This document shows positions 8,168 through 17,902 of a DNA stretch of 64,000 bases, one piece after another. The stretch lies in the NCBI GenBank assembly GCA_002694985.1, contig NZNS01000012.1, forward strand, positions 1,935 to 65,934, read 5' to 3'. A program made the position numbers and the translations under genes. The notes under the pieces are model-generated. The model did no database searches. It was given only the letters and a program-made list of their open reading frames with translations, and was not told the origin of the DNA. The DNA is from Parvibaculum sp. (lineage in GTDB: Bacteria > Pseudomonadota > Alphaproteobacteria > Parvibaculales > Parvibaculaceae). Every line of letters starts with the position of its first letter. Position 1 is the stretch's first letter.

Positions 8168-8716
8168 CTAGAATCTGTAGCCGATGCGCATGCCGACATT
8201 TGTCAGGCCGTCATTCGCACTGCAGAGCCATGCGTTCGATATATGCTCGATGCTGGCCATCACCGAGAGCGCCGACGTGATGCGGTAGCCAATCGAGCCG
8301 GACTCATGAAAGTTGAACCGGCAGCCATACTGGTTTTCACCCTCGACGGAGCCGTGGACACGGCCATCGTGCCAAGCGCCGCCGACGCTGCCGTCAATAA
8401 AGAACTTCGTTCCCAGATCTATGGTCCAGCCGAGATCCATATAGACGATGCTGGTGCCTCCATTCCCGCTCATCGTTCCGCCAAAGCGCGGGCGCGGCGA
8501 AAACATCCATGAGAGAAAATCGGGGCTATCGAAAAGAATTTCGCCATTTATGTCTGCATTTTCGGGCTCGTGCGCAGGACCAAACTGGTCATGGGCATAG
8601 ACGCCACCCCGAATCTCGTTGACGAATGCTCCGGCCGGAGCGGCGAAGGAAACAGTAGCGAGAGATGCAGCCACCATCCCGGCGGCGGCATGCCGCCCAA
8701 ACTCCAAAAGCTTCAC
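8168..8716 (-). CDS. PagL-like lipid A 3-O-deacylase family outer-membrane protein
   Basis: A 182-residue protein with a signal peptide (cleavage near ...AAPAGAF, residue 30) and a beta-barrel-like remainder ending in a terminal Phe, as outer-membrane barrels do. The region FHESGSIGYRI and SIEHISNAW matches the PagL family; His158 and Ser160 are the expected catalytic pair. In PagL a Glu lies about twelve residues after the Ser; here the aligned position is Thr in ANDGLTNVGM, so the triad is not complete in the usual way. The family removes the 3-O-acyl chain of lipid A in the outer membrane. The nearby terminator serves its transcript. Confidence 0.75.
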   Translation of the reverse strand: MKLLEFGRHAAAGMVAASLATVSFAAPAGAFVNEIRGGVYAHDQFGPAHEPENADINGEILFDSPDFLSWMFSPRPRFGGTMSGNGGTSIVYMDLGWTIDLGTKFFIDGSVGGAWHDGRVHGSVEGENQYGCRFNFHESGSIGYRITSALSVMASIEHISNAWLCSANDGLTNVGMRIGYRF

Positions 8717-8910
8717 TGAAGACCCCTAATTTTTCCGCTGGCAGACGATTATTGTGCTGCTTCGATCCTACCACGAAGGCTGGGTAGCAGCCCAGGACTC
8801 GTCAACCGGCTTCGCTTTTTGATTAACTTGGCATGAGCCCAATGGCGCGCGCCGTCCGCCAAATGCGGACGGAGACAACAACGCCGATGGTCACGCAAAG
8901 TTCCGAAAAA

Positions 8911-10467
8911 TTATTCGGGGGTGAAGATGTTAACGGAACCGTCGGCCGCCGCAGCGACCGTGCCCGTCCGCCCAAGCTGATCCCGCTCTACCATGTCGGC
9001 AAGCGTCGCCGGGTCGTTCGGGGTGTGCGCGACAAAGCGGGCGTCATTGTCCATCAGACGCCCAAACACGATAGCAAACTCCGCGCCGTCGCGGCCGTGG
9101 ATGACGGTATATGTCTCGATCTTCGCCTTTCCGTTCGGCTTCTCCTCGACCTTCGGGTGTTTTTCCGCATCGATCTCGGCCTGATAGGTAGCGGGGTTTT
9201 CACGCTCCCATTTGCCTTCGCGCGGCGTGGTCGAATAGAGACCAAGGCCGTGCTTCGTCACGTACCAGCCGTTCGCCGTGCAAAGACCTTTCGTGCCCGG
9301 CTTCGCACGGAGCTTGTCCATCATGGTGGCGATGGAATGCATGACATAGTTGTTGCCTGCTCCACCGAAGTAAGGGAGGCCGCCTGTAACGGTAAGCGAA
9401 CGCGGATCATCCGCCGCGATGCCGAGTTCCTCGCGACCGATCTGCACAGCCGATGGGAAGCAGGAATAGAGATCGAAATAATCGATCTCACCGATGTTCC
9501 AGCCGGACATGGCGAAGGCTTTCTTGCCCATCATGCGAATGGCAGGCGAGGAGTGATAGTTCACGCGCTCGGTCGGATACCACAGGTCGTTCGCATCGGC
9601 ACAACCATGCAGGAAGACCCACTTTTCCTGTGGCACGCCAAGCTCTCGCGCCTTCGCCGCCGACATCATGACCACAGCTGCGGCCTGATCGACCTGCATG
9701 ATGGCATTCATGAACTTCGTATAGGGGAAGCCGATATAGCGGTTGTCGTCGGTCGGCGTCGCGATCTCTTCCGCCGTGCGCTCAATAGGAAACCAGGCTT
9801 GCGGATGCTTCGCGGCCACTTGTGTGAAAGGCGCCATGAGTTTGCCGATGGCAAGCTGGTGATCCCTCACATTGCGGCCCGCTGCCCCGCGGATCGCATT
9901 TTCGAACATCGGGTAGATGTTGATCGGATGTTGCAGCTTGTGACGTTTCTCCGTTTCGGTGACGCCTGCCTTTTCGACGCCGATGTCGATGCGCTCGCCG
10001 CCGGGGTTTTCGTCATGCCAAGGCAGCACCTTGCCCTGCCCCAATGCCCGCATCATCGTGCCGAAGCATTCCGCACCCGCGACAAGGGCTATGTCGGTGT
10101 CGCCATTGGCGATGAGTTCGGCGGTGTAGTTCACGAGCATCTGGGGCGTGTTGCCGCCGGTCGGTCCGTAGCAGGTCTTGGCCGGATTTGCGCCCAACAG
10201 GTTTGCCAGCGTTTTCGGCGCGTTCGGATAGCGGCCGAACGGGGGCCGGGCGGAATCCGGGCTGTCGATGATGAAGCGGACGGTCGTGACATTATCGACC
10301 ACCGACCAGAGCTTCTTGCCGAGGCCTGTATCGATGGCGGCGGCTTCGGCCGCATCCGCCATCAGATGCATGGGCGACTTCGCCTTCTCGACATCCTTTT
10401 CCTTTTGGACAAGCTGGCCGCACCCAACCAGCACGGGCATGCGATCGTCGATCTTGGCGTCGGACAT
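8911..10467 (-). CDS. Thiolase-like protein (TLP1/SCPx-type, acetyl-CoA acetyltransferase family)
   Basis: A 518-residue thiolase-fold protein. Recognisable parts are DRMPVLVGCGQLVQ at the N-terminus, the ALVAGAECFGTM strand-helix, DLYSCFPSAVQIG, TGGLPYFGGAGNNY and the HGLGLYST block. A C-terminal extension of about 100 residues follows. Ordinary thiolases have a Cys nucleophile in a C-x-S-G motif; the aligned stretch here, GPTGGNTPQML, has no Cys at that place. This resembles the thiolase-like type 1 proteins, whose reaction is unclear. The start at ATG 10467 is preceded by AGGGAGA. No neighbour on either side clearly belongs to a beta-oxidation operon. Confidence 0.8.
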   Translation of the reverse strand: MSDAKIDDRMPVLVGCGQLVQKEKDVEKAKSPMHLMADAAEAAAIDTGLGKKLWSVVDNVTTVRFIIDSPDSARPPFGRYPNAPKTLANLLGANPAKTCYGPTGGNTPQMLVNYTAELIANGDTDIALVAGAECFGTMMRALGQGKVLPWHDENPGGERIDIGVEKAGVTETEKRHKLQHPINIYPMFENAIRGAAGRNVRDHQLAIGKLMAPFTQVAAKHPQAWFPIERTAEEIATPTDDNRYIGFPYTKFMNAIMQVDQAAAVVMMSAAKARELGVPQEKWVFLHGCADANDLWYPTERVNYHSSPAIRMMGKKAFAMSGWNIGEIDYFDLYSCFPSAVQIGREELGIAADDPRSLTVTGGLPYFGGAGNNYVMHSIATMMDKLRAKPGTKGLCTANGWYVTKHGLGLYSTTPREGKWERENPATYQAEIDAEKHPKVEEKPNGKAKIETYTVIHGRDGAEFAIVFGRLMDNDARFVAHTPNDPATLADMVERDQLGRTGTVAAAADGSVNIFTPE

Positions 10468-10601
10468 CGAGAGTCTCCCTTTGCGCATCTCTTCGGGCGC
10501 TTTTAGTTCGTGGCGCTAACCAGTTTGGCCCGAGAATAACCGGTAAGTACCCCTTGTCCAGCACCAGATCGCGAGGCGCGCCGCCGCTGCGTCAGCGGGA
10601 G

Positions 10602-11261
10602 CTAGCCGCCATGCTTCTCACGATAGGCGAAGGCGGAGAGAAGGAAACGCGCGCCAAAAATAAGCGCATTTGCATCGACCGCATGGCCGAGACCGGGAAT
10701 GGGCAGCCCCTGACAGGCGACCCCCGCTTCGGTAAGCGCCTTTACCGACGCCATCATACCGTAAAGCGGCGCGAGCTGATCCTGCTCGCCGTGAACGAGC
10801 ATGACCGGGGGCTTGGAGACGATCTCATCTTTCAGCTTGTCCATGCCGACAAGCCCGCCCGAATAGCCAAGGACGGCAGCCGGAGTAACTGTGCGACGGA
10901 GACCGAGATGCAATGCCATCACCGCACCCTGACTGAAGCCGACAAGGGCGAGACGTGAGGCATCGAGTCCTTCCCGGGTAAGTTCGGCGTTGATGAAGTC
11001 ATGTACCTGCGGGGCAACGGCGACAGCATCGTCATAGAGGTGCAGATCGCCCGGCGGATGCTTGCCAACCCACTGGAAGCCGCCATCCTTCGTGGCCTCT
11101 GGCCCGTCCGGCGCGACGAAGGCGACATTCTCCATGGAGGACTGCCAGTAATCCGCGAAGGACATGATATCCACGCCGGACGAACCGTAGCCATGCAGGA
11201 AGACGACAAGCCATTCAGCCTTGCCGGAGGTTGCGGGACGGCGGAGCGCGGAGAGTGTCAC
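10602..11261 (-). CDS. Carboxylesterase / phospholipase (alpha/beta hydrolase)
   Basis: A 219-residue serine hydrolase of the carboxylesterase 2 family. The oxyanion loop FLHGYGSSG is near 21-29, the nucleophile elbow GFSQG has S110, the acid is D161 in HGEQDQLAP, and the base is H193 in GLGHAVD. No signal peptide is visible, so it should be cytoplasmic. It probably acts on short-chain or lysophospholipid esters; the substrate is not determinable. A GTG start overlaps the TGA of the preceding aminotransferase (GTGA), so the two are translationally coupled. Confidence 0.85.
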   Translation of the reverse strand: MTLSALRRPATSGKAEWLVVFLHGYGSSGVDIMSFADYWQSSMENVAFVAPDGPEATKDGGFQWVGKHPPGDLHLYDDAVAVAPQVHDFINAELTREGLDASRLALVGFSQGAVMALHLGLRRTVTPAAVLGYSGGLVGMDKLKDEIVSKPPVMLVHGEQDQLAPLYGMMASVKALTEAGVACQGLPIPGLGHAVDANALIFGARFLLSAFAYREKHGG

Positions 11262-12445
11262 GTAGTTTGCCCTTTCGCATACGCCTTCAGCCGCGCACTG
11301 GCTTCATTGAGGATCGCGTCCTGCTTGCAGAAGCAGAAGCGCGCGAGGTGGCGCGGTGCATCGGACGATGAGTAGAAGGCGGAGAGCGGGATCGCTGCGA
11401 CCTTCGCCTTTACTGTGATCTCGCGGCAAAATTCCTCGTCCGTGCCGTTGAAACCCTTCTTGTTTTTAAGGAGGGGCCGGAAATCGGCGCTGATGAAGTA
11501 TGTGCCGTCGGCGGGCAGCACGTCGAAGCCCGCCTCTTTCAGCCCTTTCGCCAGACGATCGCGCTTCGCTTCGAGTGATGAAGCGAGGCTCGCGAAATAA
11601 TCATCGTTCTTGCCGAGACCGTAAGCGACGGCGGCTTGCAGAGCCGGCGCAGTGGTGAAGGTGACGAACTGGTGCGTCTTCGCGACGACCTCCATCAGAT
11701 GTGCCGGGCCCGTCACATAACCGACCTTCCAGCCGGTGAGCGAGAAGGTCTTGCCCGCCGAACCGATGCGCAGGCAGCGCTCGGCCATGCCGGGCAGCGT
11801 CATCAGAGGCACATGCTTGTGACCCGAGAAGACCAGATGTTCGTAGACCTCATCGCAGACGGCATAGGCGTCGTGACGCTCGATCAACGCGGCCAGCGTT
11901 TCTAGTTCGGCGCGGGTAAAAACCTTGCCGATGGGGTTCATCGGTGTGTTGAGGACGATGAGCTTGGTGCGGTCCGAGAAGGCTGCTTCGAGCTTCTCAT
12001 GCGGCAACGACCAGTGCGGTGGATCAAGCGGTACGGCGACGACTTTCGCGCCCGCTGCCTCGATAATCGGTCTGTAGCAGTCATAGGCGGGTTCGAGGAT
12101 AATGGCCTCGTCGCCGGGATTGAGGAGTGCCATCAGGCAATCGGTGAGCGCCTCAGTCGCGCCGGAGGTGACCATGACCTGCTGTTGCCAGTCGACATCG
12201 AGCGCATAGAAGCGCTTGTTGACGGCGGCGACGGACTGGCGGAGCGCGGGCGTGCCCATCATGGGAGGATACTGGTTCGGTCCATCCATGATGGCCTTGG
12301 CGGCGGCAGCGCGAACGTCATCCGGCCCCTCATCATCCGGGAAGCCCTGGCCGAGGTTGATTGCGCCGTGTTCGGCGGCGAGCGCGGACATGACGGTAAA
12401 GATGGTCGTGCCGAGACTGGAATAAACGCTGTTTGCCGGCCGCAT
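11258..12445 (-). CDS. Class I/II PLP-dependent aminotransferase
   Basis: A fold-type I aminotransferase of 395 residues. PLP-binding features are TSGATEALTD, the NTPMNPIGK loop, CDEVYEHLVF and the Schiff-base lysine in SAGKTFSLTGWKVGY (K232). The sequence resembles the DapC/YbdL/kynurenine-type group, where keto-acid and amino-acid specificity vary. ATG 12445 (MRPANSVYSS) is preferred over GTG 12469 because AAGGCGAGG precedes it and homologues normally begin close to that point. It overlaps the carboxylesterase by 4 bp. The 326 bp upstream separate it from divergent glnB. Confidence 0.85.
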   Translation of the reverse strand: MRPANSVYSSLGTTIFTVMSALAAEHGAINLGQGFPDDEGPDDVRAAAAKAIMDGPNQYPPMMGTPALRQSVAAVNKRFYALDVDWQQQVMVTSGATEALTDCLMALLNPGDEAIILEPAYDCYRPIIEAAGAKVVAVPLDPPHWSLPHEKLEAAFSDRTKLIVLNTPMNPIGKVFTRAELETLAALIERHDAYAVCDEVYEHLVFSGHKHVPLMTLPGMAERCLRIGSAGKTFSLTGWKVGYVTGPAHLMEVVAKTHQFVTFTTAPALQAAVAYGLGKNDDYFASLASSLEAKRDRLAKGLKEAGFDVLPADGTYFISADFRPLLKNKKGFNGTDEEFCREITVKAKVAAIPLSAFYSSSDAPRHLARFCFCKQDAILNEASARLKAYAKGQTT

Positions 12446-13110
<665 letters not shown>

Positions 13111-13157
13111 GGGGCATAGTCGACGACCATCAAGCACACAACAACCACCGGGCCCGG

Positions 13158-13182
13158 CGCGCGGCTTTGAGATCGCCGCGCG
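13158..13182 (+). other. GC-rich hairpin in the glnB-glnA spacer
   Basis: CGCGCGGC (13158-13165) pairs with GCCGCGCG (13175-13182) around a 9-nt loop. No T-run follows, so it is not a full terminator. It may stabilise or process the dicistronic message; the role is inferred. Confidence 0.45.
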
Positions 13183-13275
13183 GCGCCTGACGGCACAGGC
13201 TCCACCGAACCATCACGCAGGGCGAAAGCCCCGTCCGAACGAACCCCTTAAGGACAACAGGGAAAAGAGGATCAA

Positions 13276-14682
13276 ATGGCTGGCAAATCTATTCAGGACA
13301 TCATCAAGGAGAAGGACGTCAAGTACGTTGACCTGCGCTTCACCGACCCGCGCGGCAAGATGCAGCATGTCACTTTCGATATCGGTTTCTGCGACGACGA
13401 CTTCTTCGCCGAAGGCACCATGTTCGACGGTTCGTCCATCGCCGGCTGGAAGGCGATCAATGAATCCGACATGGTTCTCATGCCCGATGCCGCAACGGCC
13501 ACGATCGATCCATTCTACGCGCAGACGACCCTTGCCGTATTCTGTGACATCGTCGAACCCTCCACCGGCGAACTCTACAGCCGCGACCCGCGCGGCACGG
13601 CAAAGCTCGCCGAAGCCTATCTAAAGTCCACCGGCATCGGCGACACGGTGGTCTTCGGCCCGGAAGCCGAATTCTTCGTCTTCGACGATGTAAGGTTCTC
13701 CACCTCGCCCTACAAGACTGGTTTCGAGGTCGACTCCGTTGAACTGCCGTCCAATTCCGATACGAGCTACGAGACGGGCAATCTCGGCCACCGTCCGCGC
13801 ACGAAGGGTGGCTACTTCCCGGCCAACCCGATCGACAGCTGCCAGGACCTCCGCGGTGAAATGCTGACGGTCATGGAAGAAATGGGCGTGAAGATCGAGA
13901 AGCATCATCACGAAGTGGCCGCAGCGCAGCACGAACTCGGAACGAAGTTCCAGACGCTGACAACCGCCGCCGACCACATGCAGATCTATAAGTATGTGAT
14001 CCACAATGTGGCGCATGCGTTCGGTAAGTCGGCCACCTTCATGCCGAAGCCCGTCTTCGGCGACAACGGCTCGGGCATGCATTGCCATCAATCGATCTGG
14101 AAGGACGGCAAGCCGCTCTTCGCCGGCAACAAGTATGCCGACCTCAGCCAGGAATGCCTCTGGTATATCGGCGGCATCCTGAAGCACGCCAGGGCGCTCA
14201 ACGCTTTCACCAACCCGTCGACGAACAGCTACAAGCGCCTCGTCCCGGGCTATGAAGCGCCGGTGCTTCTCGCCTATTCGGCGCGCAACCGTTCGGCCTC
14301 CTGCCGTATCCCGCACGGCACCTCGCCGAAGTCGAAGCGCATCGAGATCCGCTTCCCCGACCCGACGGCGAACCCCTATCTCGCCTTCGCGGCTATGTTG
14401 ATGGCCGGCCTTGACGGCATCGAGAACAAGATCGATCCGGGCGGTCCGATGGACAAGAACCTGTACGACCTGCCGCCGGAAGAGCTGAAGGAGATCCCGA
14501 CGGTTTCGGGTTCGCTCCGCGAAGCGCTGATCGCAGTCGATCAGGACCGCGCCTTCCTGACGAAGGGCGGCGTGTTCACCGACGACCAGCTCGATGGCTA
14601 TCTCGAACTGAAGTGGGAAGAGTGCATGCGTTATGAAATGACGCCGCACCCTGTCGAATACGACATGTACTACTCGGTCTGA
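13276..14682 (+). CDS. glnA: Glutamine synthetase type I
   Basis: Makes glutamine from glutamate, ammonia and ATP as a cytoplasmic dodecamer. The 468-residue protein has GSI signatures: [13 protein letters not shown], the [12 protein letters not shown] metal site, [12 protein letters not shown], and NRSASCRIP with [17 protein letters not shown]. Tyr397 in [10 protein letters not shown] is the adenylylation site, so activity should be controlled through GlnE and P-II. It has the regular length and a good start context (AAAAGAGGATCAA upstream of the ATG). It shares the sigma-54 promoter with glnB and ends at a strong terminator. Confidence 0.98.
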   Translation: MAGKSIQDIIKEKDVKYVDLRFTDPRGKMQHVTFDIGFCDDDFFAEGTMFDGSSIAGWKAINESDMVLMPDAATATIDPFYAQTTLAVFCDIVEPSTGELYSRDPRGTAKLAEAYLKSTGIGDTVVFGPEAEFFVFDDVRFSTSPYKTGFEVDSVELPSNSDTSYETGNLGHRPRTKGGYFPANPIDSCQDLRGEMLTVMEEMGVKIEKHHHEVAAAQHELGTKFQTLTTAADHMQIYKYVIHNVAHAFGKSATFMPKPVFGDNGSGMHCHQSIWKDGKPLFAGNKYADLSQECLWYIGGILKHARALNAFTNPSTNSYKRLVPGYEAPVLLAYSARNRSASCRIPHGTSPKSKRIEIRFPDPTANPYLAFAAMLMAGLDGIENKIDPGGPMDKNLYDLPPEELKEIPTVSGSLREALIAVDQDRAFLTKGGVFTDDQLDGYLELKWEECMRYEMTPHPVEYDMYYSV

Positions 14683-14708
14683 TTTTTCAGACTTCGAGGG
14701 GAGCGGAA

Positions 14709-14736
14709 GGGCTGGAACGCAAGTTCCAGCCCTTTT
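14709..14736 (+). terminator. Intrinsic terminator of glnBA
   Basis: A perfect 10-bp stem GGGCTGGAAC/GTTCCAGCCC (14709-14718, 14723-14732) with loop GCAA is followed by TTTTG. It begins 27 bp after the glnA stop. Confidence 0.9.
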
Positions 14737-14751
14737 GTCATAAGTGGCCGA

Positions 14752-15212
14752 TCAAGCGGCACCCAGGAAAAAACGAGTGCCGCAAATATCAACAGCATTG
14801 CCGGTGACGGGAAGGCCGAGCTTTTTCGCCTCGCCTAGCGCGACATTAAGATCGGCCATTGCAAGATCAAGACCGACGATGCCTGTTCCGTTCGCGTCCA
14901 CCGGCTCGACGAAGCGGATATGCCCGCGGGCCAGGCGAAGCTCCGGTCCATAAGCCCCCTCCTCCACCTGGAAGATGAGCATGTAGCCTGCACCACCGCC
15001 ATGGCGATGAAGATAGCGGCGCGCTCAGGCGTCACCCTTCACCGGCTGCACCACTTCGAGAAATTCCCCGCCCACGGGCATGACTGCATTGACGAGCCCG
15101 AAGATACCACCTCAGGATCATTGAACGCAGTCTTCAGCCCAAGGACTTTTTCAAGCTGCCCGACAACCAGATCAAGCTCATGCGCGATAAGCGCAACCTG
15201 ACGAAGCCACAT
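14752..15212 (-). pseudogene. Broken VOC (glyoxalase/bleomycin-resistance-like) family gene
   Basis: Two frames together give one VOC-type protein of about 150 residues. The first starts MWLRQVALIAHELDLVVGQL at 15212. After a one-base shift near 15105-15110 the reading resumes as IFGLVNAVMPVGGEFLEVVQ. TGA at 15025-15027 then interrupts it before YLHRHGGGAGYMLIFQVEE and the C-terminal GIVGLDLAMADLNVALGEA. Either lesion alone would abolish the full product. VOC proteins are small metal-dependent enzymes or resistance proteins; the original substrate is unknown. Confidence 0.75.
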
Positions 15213-15809
15213 CTTCTCTCTCCCTTTTTTATGACGGGAGATTGGCTGTGACAAAACGGGCGTCAAGCTATGCCTCCCGTCCGGGGAGCGATGCTATTTC
15301 ATCAGTCTACTGAATTATATAATTGGTCAACACTGCTGACTCACAAGAGTTACGGAAAACCCTATATCAGTTGACCTTCTCGCCATTTCGGGCGTAGCAT
15401 TTTCTCATGTCTAACGAAGGAGGAGGTTTCGAAGATGACTCCACCGACGCAATTCGCTTCTCGACATTGAGAGACGACGAGACACATGACCAAGTCCTGA
15501 CGCTGTTCTCACGCGTGACCGGTCAGCAAATCTTATAGGCCAAGGGAAAAGCGCGAAGAAACACTGACGCCAGTGTCACGATAATTGAGCGCGCAGGCAA
15601 AAGGGCATGAAAACAAGCCCGGCTCATCAGTGCGGGCGAGTGCGAACAGCACATCCAATAGCAACCCCGCCAGGAACGCCCGACAGGAAAACCGGGGCTT
15701 CCGAATGAGCGGGGTTGCGCCCATAGAAACACCCCTTCATTCACCCCCCCCCCGGAAAGAAACCCGAAAATATGCGTCGAGAAGCGCGCATGAGCTTTTG
15801 CGTGCGCGT
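15213..15809. other. Gene-poor stretch with a possible 43-aa frame and a C10 tract
   Basis: No established gene is seen. It contains a short plus-strand frame (15407-15538), a promoter-like TTGACC-N18-TAGCAT (15371-15400), and a run of ten C at 15744-15753 upstream of the AAA ATPase. The minus-strand frame over 15533-15724 has no recognisable features. Confidence 0.5.
15407..15538 (+). CDS. Possible 43-aa small protein
   Basis: The frame begins MSNEGGGFEDDSTDAIRFS and is acidic at first, then ends FSRVTGQQIL. A promoter-like TTGACC-N18-TAGCAT ends six bases before the ATG, which would make the message leaderless. A strong AAGGAGGAGG lies inside the frame instead and precedes an out-of-frame ATG at 15435 that opens only 11 codons. 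I recognise no family. Coding is possible but weakly supported. Confidence 0.25.
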   Translation: MSNEGGGFEDDSTDAIRFSTLRDDETHDQVLTLFSRVTGQQIL

Positions 15810-16451
15810 ATGTCGTCCGACGAGAGTGAATTCATGCCCGCGAGCAGCCCGAGCCTATTCGTCATTACCGGTGGTCCCGGCGCCGGTAAAACCGCGTTGA
15901 TCGATGCTCTTGCCGTAAAGGGCTTCGCTGTCGTGCCCGAAGCTGGGCGGCAGATCATTCGCGAACAGAAATCTACGGACGAGACAGCAACGCATGATGG
16001 CGACCGCCTCGCCTATCGCCGTTTGATGTTCGAGCGCGAGATGGAAAGCTACGCAAAGATGGCCGCCGCGGCCGGGCCGGTCTTTTTCGACCGGGGGCTG
16101 CCAGACCTGATCGGCTATAGCTACCTCATCGGCGCAGCAGTTCCAGCATGGCTCGATCAGGCGGTGCGCCGATGCCGCTATAACAAGACCATTTTCATCG
16201 CACCGCCCTGGCCGGAAATCTATGGCACCGACGATGAACGGAAACAGGGTTTCGCCGAGGCTGTCGCGACGCATGATGCAATGTGCGTCGCCTATGAGGA
16301 AGCCGGTTACAGGCTCTGCGAACTTCCGCTTTCAACTGTGGCAGACCGTATACGCTTCGTCCTCGATCACATTCAGGCTGGTGGAACATCCATCGCCCAG
16401 TCCGGCAATACGCCCGGTTCGATATCGAAGACAAGCGGCCCCAGCGCATAG
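15810..16451 (+). CDS. Small AAA-family ATPase (AAA_28-like)
   Basis: A P-loop ATPase of 213 residues from ATG 15810. The Walker A motif VITGGPGAGKTALIDAL lies near residues 17-33, with a Walker B-like AGPVFFDRGLPD near 90. The pattern of a single compact P-loop domain with an EAGRQIIRE segment matches the AAA_28 group, which resembles nucleotide kinases; no substrate is known. The frame is open from 15585, but the earlier part is low-complexity and includes the C10 tract. ATG 15834 is an alternative start. The last 26 residues are read antisense through the 3' end of the DASS transporter gene (79-bp convergent overlap). Confidence 0.7.
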   Translation: MSSDESEFMPASSPSLFVITGGPGAGKTALIDALAVKGFAVVPEAGRQIIREQKSTDETATHDGDRLAYRRLMFEREMESYAKMAAAAGPVFFDRGLPDLIGYSYLIGAAVPAWLDQAVRRCRYNKTIFIAPPWPEIYGTDDERKQGFAEAVATHDAMCVAYEEAGYRLCELPLSTVADRIRFVLDHIQAGGTSIAQSGNTPGSISKTSGPSA

Positions 16452-17890
16452 ACCATCACAACAATCAGCATCACGAATGTGACGTTCAGCCACCAGCCTG
16501 CCTTGGCCATTTCGGGCAAGGATATCCGGCCACTTCCGAACACGATGGCGTTGGGCGGGGTGCCGACCGGCAACATGAAAGCGCAATTGGCTGCCATAGC
16601 GGCGGGAACAAGAAGCAGAAGCGGATGCTCACCGATCGAGATTGCAACGGCGGCAATGACGGGCAGGAAAGTTGCGGCTGTCGCCGTGTTGCTTGTGAGC
16701 TCGGTCAGCATCAGGATCAGTGCGCAGATGAGCGCAACGAGCGCCAGGACAGGGATCGCTTCCGCACCCGAGAAGAAGGTGCCTATCCACTCCGCGACAC
16801 CCTGCTTCTCGATCATGCTGGCGAGGCTGAGACCGCCGCCGAACAACAAAAAGACATCCCAGGGTGCCCGCTTGGCGGTCTCCCAATTCATCAGGAACTC
16901 ACCTTTGCGGAGATTGACTGGCGTGAGGAACAGGAGGAGACCGCCCAGCAGTGCGATTCCCGCGTCTGAGATGAAGGGAAGATATTCAGCAAGAAACGGC
17001 TGCGTCACCCAACCGAGCGCTGTCAGCGCGAAAATGGCGGCAACCTTCGTTTCCGAAACAGAAAGAGGCCCGAGCTTTCCACGCTCACGTGCAATCGCTT
17101 CGGCTGCCCCGGCTATTTCCATGCCCTTCAGACGGAAGATCACGCGCGTCATCAGAAACCACGCGAGCGGGACGCCGACAATCACGACGGGCACACCAAT
17201 GAGCATCCATTCGCCGAAGCCGATGCGGACATCGTAGGTCTGGCTCAGGAATGCGGCGAGCAGCGCATTAGGAGGTGTGCCAATCAATGTCCCCAGACCG
17301 CCAATAGTGGCGCTGTAGGCTACGGCAAGAAGTAGAACAAGCGTGAAGGTCGCAGCATGTTCCTTGTCTTCGCTCGATTGCGCCTGCGCTTCGAGCAGCG
17401 AGGTGACGGAGAGAGCAATGGGCAACATCATCAGCGCCGTCGCGGTGTTGCTTACCCACATGCTGAGAAAGGCGGCCGCCAACATGAAGCCGCCAACGAT
17501 ACGCGAGGGCTGCGTACCCATCATCCCGACGAGGCCAAGAGCAATACGTCTGTGCAGATTCCACCGCTCCATCGCCAGCGCGAGCAGAAACCCGCCGAAG
17601 AAAAGATAGATGATCGGGTGCGCGTAAGGCGCGGCGGCGGCGCGAATATCCACGACGCCAAGGAGTGGAAAAAGCACCATAGGCAGAAGCGAGGTCGCGG
17701 GAATGGGGATCGGCTCGCATATCCACCAGACGGCCATGAGCCCGGCGACCCCGGCTGTTCGCCAGCCCAGTTCACTCAAGCCCTCCGGCGCCGGAAGAAG
17801 AAAAGTGAGCAAAAGAAGCAGCGGTCCCGCAATCCAACCCGCGACCTGACGGCGGCCGAAGCCGATGCTGTGTCCTTCAACGCGATCCAT
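16373..17890 (-). CDS. DASS/SLC13-family anion:sodium symporter
   Basis: A 505-residue polytopic inner-membrane protein with about eleven to twelve hydrophobic segments. The paired substrate/sodium-site motifs of the family are present: VSNTATALMMLPIA in the first half, and LTSNTATAATFLPV with PVGTPPNAIVFGSG in the second. The first-half counterpart GTLIGTPPNALLAAFL is also visible. Substrates in the family are dicarboxylates, citrate or sulfate; sequence alone does not decide. The OYE-like gene lies only 12 bp upstream on the same strand, so the two are probably cotranscribed. Confidence 0.88.
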   Translation of the reverse strand: MDRVEGHSIGFGRRQVAGWIAGPLLLLLTFLLPAPEGLSELGWRTAGVAGLMAVWWICEPIPIPATSLLPMVLFPLLGVVDIRAAAAPYAHPIIYLFFGGFLLALAMERWNLHRRIALGLVGMMGTQPSRIVGGFMLAAAFLSMWVSNTATALMMLPIALSVTSLLEAQAQSSEDKEHAATFTLVLLLAVAYSATIGGLGTLIGTPPNALLAAFLSQTYDVRIGFGEWMLIGVPVVIVGVPLAWFLMTRVIFRLKGMEIAGAAEAIARERGKLGPLSVSETKVAAIFALTALGWVTQPFLAEYLPFISDAGIALLGGLLLFLTPVNLRKGEFLMNWETAKRAPWDVFLLFGGGLSLASMIEKQGVAEWIGTFFSGAEAIPVLALVALICALILMLTELTSNTATAATFLPVIAAVAISIGEHPLLLLVPAAMAANCAFMLPVGTPPNAIVFGSGRISLPEMAKAGWWLNVTFVMLIVVMVYALGPLVFDIEPGVLPDWAMDVPPA

Positions 17891-17902
17891 AAGCTGTCAG
17901 CC

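Noticed and set aside
8850..8873. Hairpin CCGTCCGC/GCGGACGG after the thiolase-like gene
   Set aside because: The stem is good, but neither side has a T-run in the needed direction, so it is not listed as a terminator.
8833..10506. 557-residue plus-strand open frame
   Set aside because: It is exactly antisense to the thiolase-like gene and has Arg/His-rich text without any motif. High GC at third positions opens such mirror frames.
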